A stretch of DNA of 64,000 bases from Circinella umbellata (taxonomy: Eukaryota; Mucoromycota; Mucoromycetes; Mucorales; Lichtheimiaceae): contig JAIWNF010000002.1 of NCBI GenBank assembly GCA_025093555.1, forward strand, positions 806,001-870,000, in the 5' to 3' direction. A program made the position numbers and the translations under genes. Positions 51,523 through 64,000 of the stretch are shown one piece after another; the stretch's first letter is position 1, and each line of letters begins with the position of its first letter. Below the pieces are notes generated by a model that saw only the letters and a list, made by a program, of their open reading frames with translations, was not told the DNA's origin and searched no databases.

Positions 51523-51897
51523 TTATTTGGAGCTGGTGTACTTGGTGACAGCCTTAGTACCTTCAGAGACGGCGTGCTTGGCCAATTCACCAGGAAGAAT
51601 GAGACGAACAGCAGTTTGAATTTCACGGGAAGAAATGGTGGAACGCTTGTTGTAGGCAGCCAACTTGGAAGCTTCAGAAGCAATACGTTCGAAAATGTCA
51701 TTGACGAACGAGTTAAGAATGGACATGGCCTTGTTAGAGATACCAGTATCGGGGTGAACTTGCTTCAAGACACGGTAGATATAGGAAGAGTAAGTTTCCT
51801 TACGGGTAACCTTGCGCTTCTTGTCACCCTTGACCTTCTTTTCAGTGGTCTTAGCGGGAGCCTTACCGGCAGCGGGCTTGTCAGTCTTGGGAGCCAT
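51523..51897 (-). CDS. H2B: Histone H2B
   Basis: Intronless, 124 residues. It pairs with H2A in the nucleosome core. It has a Lys/Ala-rich N-terminal tail, then the histone fold with [19 protein letters not shown] and [18 protein letters not shown]. The tail ends with AVTKYTSSK, carrying the lysine that is ubiquitinated in fungal H2B. It is divergent from H2A with 578 bp between the start codons. Codon use is clearly biased (CTC, GCC and AAG codons preferred), as expected for a highly expressed gene. Confidence 0.98.
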   Translation of the reverse strand: MAPKTDKPAAGKAPAKTTEKKVKGDKKRKVTRKETYSSYIYRVLKQVHPDTGISNKAMSILNSFVNDIFERIASEASKLAAYNKRSTISSREIQTAVRLILPGELAKHAVSEGTKAVTKYTSSK

Positions 51898-51972
51898 TAT
51901 AGTTAAAGAAAAAAAAAAGTTGTGTTTTTTGAAAAAAAATGGGGGGTATTACAAGTGAGTCCTAGACTGGCT

Positions 51973-51982
51973 CCTTTTTATA
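51973..51982 (-). promoter_or_regulatory. TATA box of histone H2B
   Basis: TATAAAAAGG on the minus strand, 76-85 nt upstream of the H2B start codon. Confidence 0.6.
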
Positions 51983-52202
51983 TTCGTCACAAAAATGAAC
52001 CCCGCTCATTTTGACGGCTTTCAGCCTTCCTTTTTTTTTTTTTTTTTTTTTTTTCTTTTTGGGTCAAAAAAAAAAAAAAAAAAAAACGCGCCCCCCTTTG
52101 TTCCAACCACGCGTGATGAGCGCTTCTTGAATTTTTTTTTTCACTTTTCTTATACATTAATAAACATCTTGTATAATAAAACATGATGAACAAAACGTGA
52201 AA

Positions 52203-52218
52203 ACACGAAATAAACACG
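52203..52218. promoter_or_regulatory. Shared histone promoter word, H2B/H2A copy
   Basis: ACACGAAATAAACACG lies between the divergent H2B and H2A genes. The identical 16-mer occurs at 55177-55192 between H3 and H4, and I noticed it nowhere else in the window. It is a candidate binding site for a histone-gene regulator. Confidence 0.55.
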
Positions 52219-52388
52219 AAATTACGTCGAATTATCACGTAGAAAAATGATTTATTTAATAAAAAATTTTTTCTCTTAAAAAAAGTAAATTTTGTTTTTT
52301 TCATCGTATGAAGTAGGGATCAAAAATAATAAGACGCGAAAGTGAATTTCCAAATGCGGAATTTAAAATGACCCGAGTGTGTGTGGAA

Positions 52389-52397
52389 TATAAAAGG
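52389..52397 (+). promoter_or_regulatory. TATA box of histone H2A
   Basis: TATAAAAGG, 79-87 nt upstream of the H2A start codon. Confidence 0.65.
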
Positions 52398-52475
52398 AGG
52401 CCATTTTATCGACTTAAACCCCCCCTTCTTCACTTTAACACTTTTTTTTTAAAAAAACTTAAAAATCTATTAAAC

Positions 52476-52871
52476 ATGTCTGGAGGAAAATCTGGAGGTA
52501 AATCCGCTGCTGGTACCAAGTCCCAAACCCGCTCTGCTAAGGCCGGTCTTCAATTCCCCGTTGGCCGTATCCATCGTCTTTTGCGTCGTGGTAACTATGC
52601 TCAACGTGTCGGTGCTGGTGCTCCCGTCTACTTGGCTGCCGTCCTCGAATACTTGACTGCTGAAATTCTCGAATTGGCTGGTAACGCTGCTCGTGACAAC
52701 AAGAAGTCCCGTATCATTCCCCGTCATTTGCAATTGGCCATCCGTAACGATGAAGAATTGAACAAGTTGCTCGGTCACGTTACTATTGCTCAAGGTGGTG
52801 TTTTGCCCAACATTCACGCTTCCTTGTTGCCCACCAAGTCTAAGAAGGCTGGTGCTTCCCAAGAACTTTAA
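52476..52871 (+). CDS. H2A: Histone H2A (SQEL C-terminus, H2A.X-like)
   Basis: Intronless, 131 residues starting [20 protein letters not shown]. The frame stays open upstream to 52368, but the ATG at 52476 gives the canonical N-terminus and lies at the right distance from the TATA box. The histone fold includes [20 protein letters not shown] and the acidic-patch region NDEELNKLL. The C-terminus ends GASQEL, the SQE/D-phi motif phosphorylated at DNA double-strand breaks, as in yeast H2A, so this canonical H2A probably also serves as H2A.X. Codon use is strongly biased, as in the other histone genes. Confidence 0.98.
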   Translation: MSGGKSGGKSAAGTKSQTRSAKAGLQFPVGRIHRLLRRGNYAQRVGAGAPVYLAAVLEYLTAEILELAGNAARDNKKSRIIPRHLQLAIRNDEELNKLLGHVTIAQGGVLPNIHASLLPTKSKKAGASQEL

Positions 52872-54577
52872 AAAAATTTCTGTTTCTTTCCATTTTTTAA
52901 TCTTACATCATAATTTGTCAACATTTCTTTCCCCTCCATATGTACAAAATCAATCCTCACAACAACAACAATAACAACAACAATAACGACTTCGTGTTTT
53001 TTTTTTTACTTAAAAAAAAATTCAATTCAAACATCAAACCTTTCTTCTCTTTTCCAATTTTTTTTTTTCACTTAATGGATTTTTTTTTCAAAATCCTTAA
53101 CCTTTTGATTTTGTTTGCTTGCTTTGTATATATACCAAACATCCTAATAAAAACAATCCACAACAACCAATAACCTGAATCATTTTCTTCATTTGGAAAT
53201 TTCGTTATTTTATGAGCTTACTTTATATAAAATGATTATTAATGCATAAATATATATAATTTCACCTTGCGTTCTGAATGTAGTCTGATAACATTGAAAC
53301 AATCCATTGTTATTTTTATTAGTATGGTCTTATCATTCTAAACAACATTACAGATGTCAACCATTTTATTTATTGCCCTATTTGAATTAAGATTCTTCTA
53401 AATTTCATTTATAATAATACAATGAGCTTTGTGTGTAAATAAAACAATGACTTTTTTTTTTTTCTGTCGATCAAACCAAAAAATTTGAATTTGTGTTTAC
53501 GTAACACAAAGTGGGAGAACTCCGTTAACTTATTTTTCCTAATGCACGCGGCACAATTTTGGGTTGATCAAAAAAAAGTTGAATTGAAAAAAATTCTGCT
53601 TGTTACCTACCAATTTTTTTTTATGTCGCGCTCACAAAAAAATAAAGTAACGCGTACAAGAACAACGCGCTCTTTCATCAAAAAAAAAAAAAAAAGCAGT
53701 TGATTATTTACGACCTCGCCGCTTAAATTTTTTTTTTTTTATCAAAGAAAAGTTTTTTTTTTTTATCTATCACATTATGTAACCTCCTCTCCCTCTCCCA
53801 ATTTGCAATATACACAACGCGAAGAGAACATTGATTCTGATAACAGATTTGTTTGAAGAAAGAAAATGTTTTTTGTTTTATATATAAAAAAAAAGATTAG
53901 CATAAACAATGTGGCTAAAACGTTTAACCGTTTAAAAATAATAATTACAAGTCCACATAAATATATTTAACAAAAAATGATCACTAGGGAGACCACGGTA
54001 ACCATGGTGATCATTATTATTGTTACATGAGCGATGCATATCGCTGCTTATCCTGCATATTACTTTATAATGATTGAAATACTTAACATGTAGCTGGATA
54101 TGTGTTCATGTGATTTAGGTACTTGTTATTTAAAACTGTATGCATAGTTCACATAAATAATAAGCAATAACAATAATTTGTACTTTTAAAAAAATATATA
54201 TATCTCAAGACACATTAATTATAATTTAAAGAAAAAATGTTATACATAGAATGTTTCAAAAGCAACGATGGCCATGGTTTTTTATTTACAAATTCTGGCA
54301 ATATGATGTTTTATGAAAAGGAAAAAAAAAGACAATCCGCCGATAAAATATATATCTAAATATATATTGCGACATGAATAAAAGAAAAAAAATGGATGAC
54401 AATATTTGGAAGGTGTATATGAAAAAAAGTTATGTTGGATTGAGATTTTTTTTTTGGTGTTCAAGTCGTGATAGATGATTTTTGTTATATTGACGATAAA
54501 AGGGGTGATAGTAGTAGTAGTATTTGTTGTAGTAGTAGCAAGTAGTTGTAAAAAAATTATTATTTTTTTAAATAAAT
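52872..54577. other. Region between the two histone pairs
   Basis: The 3' flanks of H2A and H3 plus about 1.2 kb of AT-rich sequence. No gene is seen. Open frames near 53485-53703 are low-complexity. A short perfect inverted repeat lies at 53976-54015. Confidence 0.5.
53976..54015. repeat. Short inverted repeat (hairpin)
   Basis: AATGATCAC at 53976-53984 is the exact reverse complement of GTGATCATT at 54007-54015. ACCACGG and CCATGGT inside give partial further pairing. It could be a hairpin or a relic of a small element. Confidence 0.5.
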
Positions 54578-55003
<426 letters not shown>

Positions 55004-55060
55004 TTAAAAGAAAGAAAAAAAAAAGGGGAGAAATTCCGGAACGAGAATTGGATACACATG

Positions 55061-55070
55061 GCTTTATATA
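55061..55070 (-). promoter_or_regulatory. TATA box of histone H3
   Basis: TATATAAAGC on the minus strand, 73-82 nt upstream of the H3 start codon. Confidence 0.6.
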
Positions 55071-55176
55071 TATTTCTAGATTAAACCTCCCCCCCTGAAA
55101 CATCTTTGTGCAACAGTAACTCCGCCCTATTTTTTTTTTTTTTACTTACGAGTTCTTTTTTTTATATCGCGTTAAG

Positions 55177-55192
55177 ACACGAAATAAACACG
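55177..55192. promoter_or_regulatory. Shared histone promoter word, H3/H4 copy
   Basis: ACACGAAATAAACACG, identical to 52203-52218 in the H2B/H2A intergenic region. It is followed by CGCG- and ACACGT-type words. Further CGCG/ACGTGA/CCGCGTG words lie at about 55480-55525. Confidence 0.55.
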
Positions 55193-55587
55193 CCTTCGCG
55201 ACACGTAAAAAAAAAATTCGTAAGTAAAAAAAAAAAAGATATAATAAATTAAGTAATAATGCATATCTTATGTAATTACTTGAAATAAATGAATCTATTA
55301 ACAATAATAATAATATAATATAATATAAAAATCAATAATAATTCAATGTTGTTTTCAATGAATTAGATAATAAAAGGGCTTTTAGATTTTGTTTTTCATC
55401 ATTGATAATGAAAGAAATATAGTAATGAAAGAAATATTCATTGAAAATTTTTTAGTAAAGTAAAAAAATAAAATAAAAGATTCGCGGGTGTTTTTTACGT
55501 GATTTACCTTTCCGCGTGTTAGGGTCAATAAATTTTGATTATGGTTGAGAGAATGTGTGTTTATTTTCATTGTCCGAAATCGAATAA

Positions 55588-56007
<420 letters not shown>

Positions 56008-57043
56008 ACAACCTTCACTCGATTCACATAATAAATCACGCACAAAAAAACACAAACACTCAACTATTCTCTACACACAGACACACATATCACCTCTTTT
56101 TTTTTTTTAATAACGTTATCTGTAATTTGCATCTCTTCAATTCCAAATCAAAAACTCTTTTTTTCTATTCCTATATTCCAAACAAAATGCTATCGCATTT
56201 TTTCTTCTGTATATAGCTCTTGGCTCTTTACTTTTTTTTGGCTAATAAAGCCTTTTTCCAATATATAACAAATTGCAAAAAAAAAAAAAACATAACTTTT
56301 ATTGGACGCTGTTTCTTTTTTTTTGGAGGGGGAGGGTGTCGGATTTAGAGAGAGAGAAAAAAAGAAATGATGGGACCTGTAATTATAAATCGGCTGTGAA
56401 AAACAAACAAACATGTATATACCCCTCTATGTTGATGACTGAAAATACACGCGTAAATCTTTTTATTGTTGGATTGTACTAACTAGACAACTAGAATGCC
56501 TGTGTCACAAATAAATCATCGGATATAATTTCTTGTACTGCTTGATGAAACTATGTAGTACACTTTTTCTTCTTTTCTAGAAACAAATAGTCGAATGATT
56601 CATTCCTATGGTAAATATACATGCTAAAAATATTGGAGTGACGTTATAGCTCTTTTTCATCTCAGGTGTACATGTATATTTTATTAGAAACTTTCACTTT
56701 TATATAATAAAATGGGGGTTGGATGTTTTTTTATTCAAAGAGAAGAATGTACTTGAAACAACCAACTGTGAGTTTTGACTGCGAGAGATCGTTATAGACT
56801 ATCATCAACACAGGTAAATACTACAAGTTAATTATTCAATGTTATTCTTAATCAGACTAGTTATTAGAACCAACATATTTACAATCATCGATTTTATCCT
56901 AGTGTAATATACGAGTTATTTTTACTATATTATTTATTTAACTCCATATATACTACATACTTATTGGTTTTATATTTAAAAAAAAATACATTTTTATAAT
57001 GTTCCATCAATTTTACTACTTTTGTTTCTTTATAAAAAGTATA
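56008..57043. other. Convergent 3' region of H4 and the macro-domain gene
   Basis: No coding sequence is recognised. T and A tracts, a CACACA region near 56050-56090, and AT-rich sequence. Confidence 0.5.
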
Positions 57044-58363
57044 TTACAACGACGTATTCGATCCTGGAAAGTAAATAGGTAGTAATTCTATAAATGTAGT
57101 AAATTAAAAACACATGTGTGTGTCATTATTCATTTTTCTTGTATTATTATCATTTTGTCTATCCTATTTTTTTTTTTACCTTGATAAATCTTTTTATCCT
57201 TTGCATTAAATAAGCAAAATATCACTTTATCAATCTAATATAAATCTTTGTTAGGATAGCTCCCAAGTTTAAAATATCTTATATTCTAATATATAAATTT
57301 ATGTATACCTTTTGTGGATTCTTTTCAAGGAATTGACGAACAGTGCCTAAAGCTACATTAGCCCCTCGTTCTTTATCATATCCATATACACCTGTGGCAA
57401 CACAAGGAAATGCAATGGATTTTAATCCATTTTCAACTAAAACTTCTAAGCATCGTTGATAACAACTACTCAATACATCTTTTCTTTCAGATTGTGGACC
57501 GACAGTATGAATGACATCTATAAATCATAATAATAATAATACTATTAGTTGTCCATTTTGAGTTTTTTTTTCTCTGTTTCATTGAACTCAACAAAAATAT
57601 TTATATATAAGACACTGTACGTTTGGCAGGAAGCTTATAACCCTTGGTAATTTTTGCATCCTAAAAACAATAACATCGAACAAATAAGATTTAATTTTAA
57701 CATTCAAAGTAGTAATATCCATTATTATTATTATTTTTAGATTATAATTACTCCATCTTTACAACCACCCAATGGTCTACATTCATTTAATAGTTCAGGA
57801 CCTGCAGCACTATCGTAAAAGATATTATTCTTGAACAATTGTTTTTTTTTATCATGTTATATTAATGTAAGTAATTTGGTTACAAAAAATATGATTTTCC
57901 TTACTCATGAATAGCACCATCCACTATAAATAATTATTTTCATATTAATTATATGTAACTATGGAGATAAGTATGAACAAAATAAAAATAAAAATGAACG
58001 GACCTCCTCCACCACCCAAAAGTGAATTATTGGCAGCGTTTACTATATTTTATATATATTTTATGTTAGTCACTATCTTATTTTCTTTAACATTGCAAGT
58101 TCACTCATTTTACCAATGGCATCAACATTAAGTTTTGTAATGTCTTGTGCACTAAAATTTTTCAACCAAGTATCATACCAGTAAGTAAAAAAAAAAAAAG
58201 AAGACTTGTAACAAAAGAACGTTAGGGAATAATTTTTTTTTCTTTATTACCTCAAAGAAACTTTAGAAGATAGCTTTTGTATAGCTTCTTGATTCAATTG
58301 AGATGCTTCATTGGCATATAATGCTCTTAAATGAGCAAGACCTCGTTCAGCAATGGATGTCAT
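57044..58363 (-). CDS. Macro-domain protein, MacroD-type ADP-ribose hydrolase
   Basis: Model of nine exons, high to low: 58251-58363, 58114-58151, 58004-58042, 57905-57923, 57752-57809, 57621-57660, 57309-57517, 57180-57234 and 57044-57087, giving 204 residues. MacroD-type enzymes remove mono-ADP-ribose from proteins and deacetylate O-acetyl-ADP-ribose. Conserved blocks join perfectly across introns: VDAIVNAANNSLLGGGGVDG then AIHDAAGPELL (substrate loop with the catalytic Asn/Asp region), HVIHTVGP, FPCVATGVYGYDKE (second ADP-ribose loop) and KVIFCLFNAKDKKIY, ending LLPIYFPGSNTSL. Exon 4 is only 19 nt and encodes part of the GVDGAIH loop. Exons 2, 3 and 6 are 38-40 nt. The exon 3 donor is GTCCGT. 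Confidence 0.92.
57905..57923 (-). other. 19-nt microexon of the macro-domain gene
   Basis: It is bounded by AG (minus-strand TTTATAG) and GT (GTAAGG). Together with one base from the previous exon and one from the next it encodes VDGAIHD. Skipping it would delete the active-site loop and shift the frame, so it must be spliced for activity. Confidence 0.75.
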
Positions 58364-58692
58364 TAAAAAGAATGTTTTTTACATGAAAAAAATAAAAAAT
58401 TCGTGCATGATACTTTTTTATTTTAAATTCCGACTTTTTTTTTTCATGGATGGTGTGGGAGGAGTTTAACTGAAGAACTCCTTTAACCTGTTTTATTCAA
58501 TGATTGATAGTTTTTTTTTTTTTTTGTAATTTTGTGTTTGTAAAAAAAAAAAATAAAAGAAATAAAACTGGAATAATAAAAAGAAACGAAACATACAAAT
58601 TTGAAAAAAGAAAAAGAAGAAGAAGGAAAAAAAAAAGGCTATACTAGCAACTATACAATTAATTCAAATCATTTCCCCTTTTGAATTCTTAT
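58364..58692. other. Intergenic: macro-gene promoter and protease 3' region
   Basis: A/T tracts with no coding sequence. Confidence 0.5.
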
Positions 58693-60684
<1,992 letters not shown>

Positions 60685-62816
60685 TTCCAGGGAGAGAGAA
60701 AGAAGTTGGTTATATTATTGTGGGTAAAAAGGAACAGGAAAAAGAAAAAGGCGAAAAGGAAACTGAAACAACCTCAATAAAAAGTTGTTTCATACGCAAT
60801 GACCAGCTGACCCTCACTTTGGGTCTGTCGGAGTAATATCGAAGGGACGTCATGGTAACAAAGCCCAACGCTTTTTCGTTATTAGACACGCAACAGCAAC
60901 AATAAGCACGATCCCACTGTGCGATTATAATAAATGTGTTGTAAATAGAGCCTTTTTTTATGTTAAAACTATTTATGATTTTAAATGATAGTTACTTATC
61001 ACATCAATTTTTTAAAAAAAGAAGTTGACAACTTGTACAAATCCTCCTCAGTAGAACAGGTTAGGGTAATCAGAAAAGTATGATTTTATTGTTATTTGCT
61101 GCTACGTGATTCATTTCCCGGATTACAAAAGACCGAGGCTATTCCCAATTTCAAATATATATCCATGTTTTCTATCTTTTCATGCTGCTGGGTATTTTTT
61201 TTTAATGTGCGTGTTGTATACGTATGTGTTACATGTATCAGTTAATCATCATGCATATTAACGGGAGAGTACTGATAAAGTAAAACTTTTACGCCACTGT
61301 CACCTTTACTACAAATAATGATCTTCTTATTGTTATCAAGCAATTACTAAAATTTTTATATCTTAGTAACAGTAACTTTTGACGACACAGTTGACGACTT
61401 GTTTAATTTTTAACCACTTTATGGGACATTTTTTTTTCTAAATTATGCTGTCGATTTAAAATGCACGACGGAACTTGTGCATACTATTCCAGAAATAGAA
61501 TTTTTTTTTTGGAAACGTACGTAGTATAAAATGAACCGATCACAAAAAAAAAAATGGCGGGCAAAAAAGATTCCTGCGGTTTGAACATTTTAATTCAAAC
61601 ATTAAAAGGTTGTGTTTTTTTTTTCTTATTCGTGCGCAGCCTGGTATACTTATCACTTTCGCTGAAGAACAATGGTTTTCAGTTTGAAAATAAAAAGTCG
61701 AAAAGCCGGAACTATGTATTAGGAGAAAATAACAATATTGTATCTAAAAACATTGGTAGAAATAACCAAATTATAAGATGAATACACTATCTATAACCTG
61801 AGCAAGAAGATTTACAATGAAGCTGGTAATATTATATCATGTAATAATTTCTCAAGCTCCAACCTCTATCAGATTAAAAAAATTCATCGTCTTAGCCTTT
61901 CTTTTTATAATCATCATCTTAATATAAGTATAGGAAAAAATCTTACTCTTCATCTTTTTTTTTCCTCCTGGTGCTAAAATATGAAACTTATCTAGTAGTT
62001 ATTTAAAGTTTATAAAAGGAACACAAAGCATCGTTATTTTTTTCTTTATTATTATATGAAGTATTAGTTTAGACTTATTGAGATCTAAAGGAATGAATGA
62101 AAAACATATAGCACTACATCCATTTACTACGTATAAACATGGATAAACATAGTAGATCATTCTAGAATTCGAATATATATATATATATGTCAGCTTTATT
62201 TAATCTTATTATTGACAATGTGCTTATACATTAAGGAACGAACCGCCGGAATCATGAGACCAAATGACAACAGCAGTGATATGACGGCCTCGAGGAAAAA
62301 AAAATAGGTACTGGTAAGAATGATGTTTTCTCATCATTTTTTTCCCATTCTACACTCATGTGTATGGAAATGTGAGTTCATATTTATGAGTGTCTCACAT
62401 ATACTGGACTACTGTTTTTGAATCTCTTGAGGTATTTTACTAAATCATTCTAATGCATATAAAAAAAACTGAACGGTTTTTTTTGTTACACATTGTTTCT
62501 CTTTCTTGTTTTTTTTTCTCTCAACAGAACAATAGAGATAACTGAAAGTATAAAAGAAAAGAAAGAATACGTATAGTGATGGAAATATTATTTTTCATGC
62601 AAATAATTGTTTTGACAACTACATCATGATTCTTCTTCTCGTAACGGAGAAGAAAAGAGGGAAGGAAGCTCCTTACTATACTCAAAGTCTGGCGGCAAAA
62701 AAAGTTACTTTGAAAGATTGATCGGATATAGATTTCTGCCTAGTGCGATATTGATTGTTATGGTTCAGATAAAATATTATTACATCGGTACTTGTTTATT
62801 TGTTATTTATTAGGCC

Positions 62817-62851
<35 letters not shown>

Positions 62852-62990
62852 GAATATAATACGTATTACGTATATTCAGTTTAGATCACAATTATTATTA
62901 TATACACATTAGTGTTTTTAAGAAACACTACTATTGTTTTTTATAACGGGAATAATATTAATAAATTGTTATATAAGTTGTTTTTATTAG
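60685..62990. other. Gene-poor right flank
   Basis: Protease promoter, then AT-rich sequence. A frame at 61554-61781 follows a TATAAAA (about 61528) and an A tract and begins MAGKKDSCGLNILIQTLK. It soon becomes low-complexity and matches no family known to me. Confidence 0.4.
62819..62850. repeat. AT dinucleotide microsatellite
   Basis: About 15 AT units flanked by CCGAAT-type sequence on both sides. Confidence 0.9.
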
Positions 62991-62991
62991 T

Positions 62992-63850
62992 TTGCTGACC
63001 CTTGCAGATTTGGCAATTTCAGTTGTACTTGGTATATATGAAGATACTGATGAAATTACTGGGATCTCAATTCAGTTGGTTAAAATAAATTTTCTTCTTG
63101 GGATATCTTTAGTACTTCAAATTCCAGATCAAAGTTTTTTTGCTTCAAAAGCTTCCTATCATATCTTCGTATTCATTTGATCTTTTTATGGGTATGGTAT
63201 ATTTTATGTTAATTTTAAACTCGCGAGCAGAAGAAAAAGGACCAAGAGGAATAATATATAGAGTGAAATCAACTCATAGCAATAAGATTGTTACGACTAA
63301 CATTATTTGTGTTCTTTACAGTCATTTGTCATAATTTTGAACAGCTTATGAAAGTTCGCTTTTTTTTCCTTAGTGTACCACTTGAAGCATGTTGTTTACC
63401 TTGTATCTATTTGATTGTTGCTAATTTATATCGTGGAGAAGAAACAATTTTTTTAATTTGGAGTTGTAGTAAGGTGCCAAGGAATAGATTCAGTCCTTGA
63501 AATTTTAATTGCTTAAGGTGTCTCCTATATAAGACATGTTCAAGGCATTATCATGTGGAGGTGGGTGGATATCAAGTTCACCAAGAAAAAAAAACAGATA
63601 TTCATATTTCGTATTGTATATCATTTTTTTACGTATTCTATTGTCAATTATAAAATAGAGCTATCCTATTTTCGGCGGGTTTGGGTTTATCTTTTTGGTT
63701 GATAATCCTCGATTCAAACGACTTTGCCCTACTAAAGAAAAAGAAGATAATGTGACACAAAGAGAAGAAGATAATACCGTTGTTCGAGCTATCAGATTAT
63801 TGAAGTCATTTAGAAACTTCGTTTCCATTTAGGTGTCTTGCTGTCATTAC
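62992..63850 (+). pseudogene. Possible decayed membrane-protein gene, unassigned
   Basis: Three consecutive frames with hydrophobic, protein-like stretches follow one another on the plus strand: 62992-63180 (LADLAISVVLGIYEDTDEIT), 63140-63334 (SFDLFMGMVYFMLILNSRAE) and 63288-63500 (LEACCLPCIYLIVANLY). A further piece lies near 63705-63830 (VVRAIRLLKSF). They are in different frames with stops and without convincing splice sites, so an intact gene cannot be built. I do not recognise the family; the window edge may cut a larger gene. Confidence 0.3.
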
Positions 63851-64000
63851 AACACACATGCAAAAGGGTGGCTTACTCATTTTTAGTGCTCAATATATCA
63901 AAATGTTTGGGAACTTTACAGTAATTTCTATTTCTCATTCTTTTTCTTATATATTCACTACTTGCCTCAGGATTTATTTTAAATTGCTACAGAATCGATT

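Noticed and set aside
51517..51906. 129-codon plus-strand frame over H2B, and similar antisense frames over H2A, H3 and H4
   Set aside because: Codon bias of the histone genes leaves the opposite strand free of stops; the proteins encoded sense are unmistakable histones.
52368..52475. 36-codon N-terminal extension of H2A
   Set aside because: The in-frame upstream ATG at 52368 lies upstream of the TATA box; the ATG at 52476 gives the canonical H2A start.

Overview
The window is AT-rich eukaryotic DNA. Short introns (about 50-110 nt, GT-AG, mostly with T-rich acceptors), T-rich 5' leaders, compact genes, a vacuolar pepsin, fungal ILV6 and FAB1 orthologues, and divergent intronless core-histone pairs all point to a fungus. 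Protein and repeat character suggest Mucoromycota (Mucorales-like); I cannot name the species. All exon models are read by eye from splice signals and reading-frame continuity.

Left conserved block (about 0.9-13.2 kb): an AANAT-type GNAT acetyltransferase (-), an MPE1/RBBP6-like mRNA 3'-end processing factor with zinc knuckle, RING and RS tail (+), a CLPTM1-family membrane protein (+) and, convergent with it, a NARG2/ICE2-like protein with a possible role in snRNA transcription (-).

Repeat-rich block 1 (about 13.2-32 kb): a tRNA-Gln(CTG); a tandem duplication of about 3.2-3.6 kb (copy A 16.83-20.0 kb, copy B 20.23-23.85 kb), each carrying a decayed multi-exon gene of one unrecognised family, copy B also holding two insertions of one short element; then a decayed gene of a second unrecognised family (copy C, 25.7-28.07 kb) and gene-poor sequence.

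Middle gene: FAB1/PIKfyve lipid kinase (-, 32.1-40.4 kb, 2470 codons), with a candidate 35-residue single-pass membrane microprotein reading the other way from the same upstream region.

Repeat-rich block 2 (about 40.7-49.7 kb): a 1.7 kb foldback element with near-identical arms of about 0.7 kb, a 3.8 kb imperfect palindrome around a truncated inverted copy (D) of the copy C gene, and a solo terminus of the foldback family.

Right conserved block (about 49.7-60.7 kb): ILV6 (acetolactate synthase regulatory subunit), a four-gene core-histone cluster arranged as two divergent pairs (H2B/H2A and H3/H4) sharing an identical 16-bp promoter word, a macro-domain ADP-ribose hydrolase with a 19-nt microexon, and a PEP4-like aspartic protease. 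The last 3.3 kb holds only weak, probably decayed reading frames.

The conserved genes are housekeeping genes (chromatin, amino-acid synthesis, vacuole and endosome lipid signalling, mRNA 3' processing). They are interrupted by two islands where duplications, foldbacks and short insertions have accumulated over broken gene-family members.
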